Of a stretch of DNA of 64,000 nucleotides, positions 62,294 through 64,000 are shown piece by piece. The DNA comes from Roseiflexus castenholzii DSM 13941 (GTDB taxonomy: Bacteria; Chloroflexota; Chloroflexia; Chloroflexales; Roseiflexaceae): contig NC_009767.1 of the NCBI RefSeq assembly GCF_000017805.1, forward strand, positions 310,001 to 374,000, given 5' to 3'. Made by a program: the position numbers and the translations under genes. How positions within the stretch are numbered: the first letter of the stretch is position 1; each line of letters starts with the position of its first letter. The notes below the pieces were generated by a model. That model saw nothing but the letters and a program-made list of their open reading frames with translations, was not told the origin of the DNA and did not search any database.

Positions 62294-63475
62294 ATGCCAT
62301 CTATGCCGCACGATTTCGATCAGGTCTTTGATCGCCGCCGCACCGGAAGTATCAAGTGGACGTTCTATGGCGACGATGTCCTCCCCATGTGGGTGGCGGA
62401 TATGGACTTTCCCGCGCCGCCGCCGATCCTTGCCGCGCTGCATGCCCGCATCGATAGAGGCGATTTCGGCTATGAATTACCGTCACCAACCCTTAGCGAG
62501 TGCATTTGCGAGCGGATACACCGCCTCTATCGTTGGGACATCACGCCGGATCAGATTGTCTACATCCCCAGCCTGGTGACCGGGCTCAATGCCGTCTGCC
62601 GCGCCATCGGCGAATCCGGCGACGGCGTACTGGTGCAGACGCCGGTCTATCCGCCGTTCCTCACTGCTCCGGTCAATCAGGGACGGGTGGTGCAGATGGC
62701 GGAACTGACGCTCGTTCCGAATGGACGCACATTCGGGTATCGCGTGGATTATGAGCGCATGGCAGCAGTCGTGAATGACCGCACGCGCCTCTTCATTCTG
62801 TGCAATCCGCACAACCCAACCGGCGAAGCGTATAGCCACGAGGAGTTGCTCCGCATGGCAGCATTTTGCGAGCAGCATGATCTGATTATCTGCTCTGATG
62901 AGATTCACTGCGATCTGTTGCTCGGCGATACGCGCCACACGCCAATTGCTACGCTTGCGCCTGAAATTGCCGAACGCACTATCACCCTGATGGCGCCCAG
63001 CAAAACGTTCAACATTCCCGGTCTCAAAGCCAGCTTTGCGATTGTGACCGACCCCAATCTGCGGAAACGCCTGATGGCGGCGATGGAAGGGATCGTGCCC
63101 TGGCTCAACTCATTTGCGCTGGCGGCAATGGAAGTCGCATACCGCGATTGCGACGATTGGTTAAGCGATCTACGCGCCTATCTCACTGCGAATCGCAATG
63201 CTGTTACGCATTTCGTCATCGAACGGATGCCGCAGGTTAAAACGACCATACCACAGGCCACGTATCTGGCATGGTTCGATTGCCGCGAAGCAGGCATCGA
63301 GGGCAATCCCTACGAATTTTTCCGCCGTGAAGCAAAAGTTGCGCTGAACGATGGTGTGCCGTTCGGCGCCGGCGGCGAGGGATTCGTGCGCCTCAACTTT
63401 GGTTGCCCACGCGCACTGCTTATGGAAGGTCTCGAACGGATGAAGTCCGCCCTCGATAAGCGCTCTTTCAAATAA
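62294..63475 (+). CDS. PatB/MalY-type PLP aminotransferase (probable C-S lyase)
   Basis: 393 residues, fold type I. LPMWVADMDFPAPPPILAAL at the start is the strongest PatB/MalY signature. CNPHNPTGEAY and SDEIHCDL hold the PLP-binding Asn and Asp. The Schiff-base Lys is in APSKTFNIPGLK, and the carboxylate Arg in FVRLNFGCPR. It probably cleaves cystathionine/cysteine or acts as an aminotransferase. ATG 62294 follows AAAGGA; the ATG at 62303 is an alternative. Confidence 0.9.
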   Translation: MPSMPHDFDQVFDRRRTGSIKWTFYGDDVLPMWVADMDFPAPPPILAALHARIDRGDFGYELPSPTLSECICERIHRLYRWDITPDQIVYIPSLVTGLNAVCRAIGESGDGVLVQTPVYPPFLTAPVNQGRVVQMAELTLVPNGRTFGYRVDYERMAAVVNDRTRLFILCNPHNPTGEAYSHEELLRMAAFCEQHDLIICSDEIHCDLLLGDTRHTPIATLAPEIAERTITLMAPSKTFNIPGLKASFAIVTDPNLRKRLMAAMEGIVPWLNSFALAAMEVAYRDCDDWLSDLRAYLTANRNAVTHFVIERMPQVKTTIPQATYLAWFDCREAGIEGNPYEFFRREAKVALNDGVPFGAGGEGFVRLNFGCPRALLMEGLERMKSALDKRSFK

Positions 63476-63605
63476 TTGGGGCGGACTCTTACGTGTTGGT
63501 TTCTCTATCAGGCGTAAACGTTGCATCGTCTGATTTCGGTCGCCAGAATGATCGACTGCCCGCTTCGCTACGATCAACGACAACGTCCTCTGTGGGGTCC
63601 TTCTA

Positions 63606-63700
63606 AAGGGCGAACCGAACCCCCGAGCGCACCTCGCCGCCTCCCAGCGGGACGGACCCCCGCGCGGCGCAAGCCCCCCGCTCCCCGCCAGCGGGGGGTT
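63606..63700. repeat. Second copy of the GGGCG.ACCGAACCCCCG extragenic repeat
   Basis: Shares GGGCGAACCGAACCCCCG and CCCCCGCGCGGCGC with 46530-46615, and ends in a CCCCCCGCT/AGCGGGGGG palindrome that abuts element copy l. Confidence 0.6.
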
Positions 63701-63701
63701 A

Positions 63702-63872
63702 TACCAATTCCCGGTGCACATCCGGCATTATCACCCCCGAGCAGCGCGAGGGGTCGTGCGCGTCCCGCGCAGATTCCTCGCTGCGCTCGGAATGACCAGT
63801 CGCTGCGCTCGGAATGACCAGTCGCTGCGCTCGGAATGACACGCATGCGGCATCGTCAATCATCACCGGCAT
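63702..63872 (+). mobile_element. Dispersed TIR element, copy l, right end degraded
   Basis: The left end TACCAAT follows TTA. The right end has decayed to ATCACCGGCAT. Two extra 22-bp units (GGAATGACCAGTCGCTGCGC plus TC) are present. Confidence 0.75.
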
Positions 63873-63875
63873 CAC

Positions 63876-64000
63876 CCCTCGCGCCTCGCGCCTCGCCCCT
63901 CGCGCCTCGCACCCCGCGCCTCGTCCCTCGCGCCTCGCGCCTCGCACTCCGCGCCTCGTCCCTCGCGCCTCGCGCCTCGCACCTCGCGCCTCGCACTCCG
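63876..64000. repeat. CGCCTCG heptad low-complexity array at window end
   Basis: CCTCGCG/CGCCTCG heptads with a higher-order period of roughly 45 bp. It continues past the window. Non-coding. Confidence 0.8.

Overview
The window is high-GC bacterial chromosome and looks like a filamentous anoxygenic phototroph of the genus Roseiflexus (Chloroflexota). That assignment is inference. It rests on a 309-residue LDH-like malate dehydrogenase of the Chloroflexus type, Agl23-type membrane glycosyltransferases, a C-terminal YLPLV tail on a secreted RCC1-repeat protein, and a genome littered with short palindromic repeats. There are about 44 protein genes and no rRNA, tRNA or complete insertion sequence that I can see.

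Layout. 1-2.4 kb: the end of a Crp/Fnr regulator, a 7Fe ferredoxin and a small membrane protein. 2.5-9.9 kb: a replication/transcription block (dGTPase, DnaG primase, RpoD-type sigma factor) that runs into a membrane-anchored J-domain protein and a GH5-like lipoprotein. 10.0-13.0 kb: mobA, then two overlapping genes resembling degenerate complex I membrane subunits. 13.1-14.6 kb: a repeat island. 14.6-16.2 kb: serA. 17-19.3 kb: a 14-repeat RCC1 protein. 20-22 kb: a secreted alpha/beta-hydrolase. 22.4-27.0 kb: a tetR - adaptor - ATPase - permease MacAB-like efflux operon. 27.6-28.1 kb: a DUF2283/DUF4258 pair. 28.4-34.2 kb: aldehyde dehydrogenase, an orphan sugar-binding lipoprotein, a DUF6069-like protein and a membrane glycosyltransferase. 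34.7-35.5 kb: two small HTH regulators with paired operators. 35.6-43.7 kb: housekeeping genes (DksA/TraR-like, lspA, rluD, mdh, a NarL-family-type sensor kinase, rsmA). 44-50.5 kb: HAD hydrolase, LCP protein, metallophosphoesterase, DUF3054 protein, histidine phosphatase and a second Crp/Fnr regulator. 50.5-56.6 kb: two large Agl23-like glycosyltransferases, the second fused to an NHL propeller. 56.8-63.5 kb: an HMA copper chaperone, pepA, a membrane protein, a YhfC-type intramembrane protease, an HD-GYP response regulator and a PatB/MalY aminotransferase.

The most striking non-coding feature is a dispersed element of about 150 bp. It is bounded by TACCAAT...ATTGGTA, occurs 12 times in 64 kb in both orientations, and in 7 copies is flanked by identical 3-bp TNA repeats. 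This is what a non-autonomous transposon (MITE) mobilised by an IS5-type transposase should look like. Several copies carry internal 22-bp units that have expanded and become uniform within each copy. A second, independent pattern is five loci with a 29-39 bp direct duplication at a constant 73-75 bp period, each separating a unique insert of about 35-45 bp. Four of the five have the dimensions of a one-spacer CRISPR unit, although no cas genes or conventional array are present.
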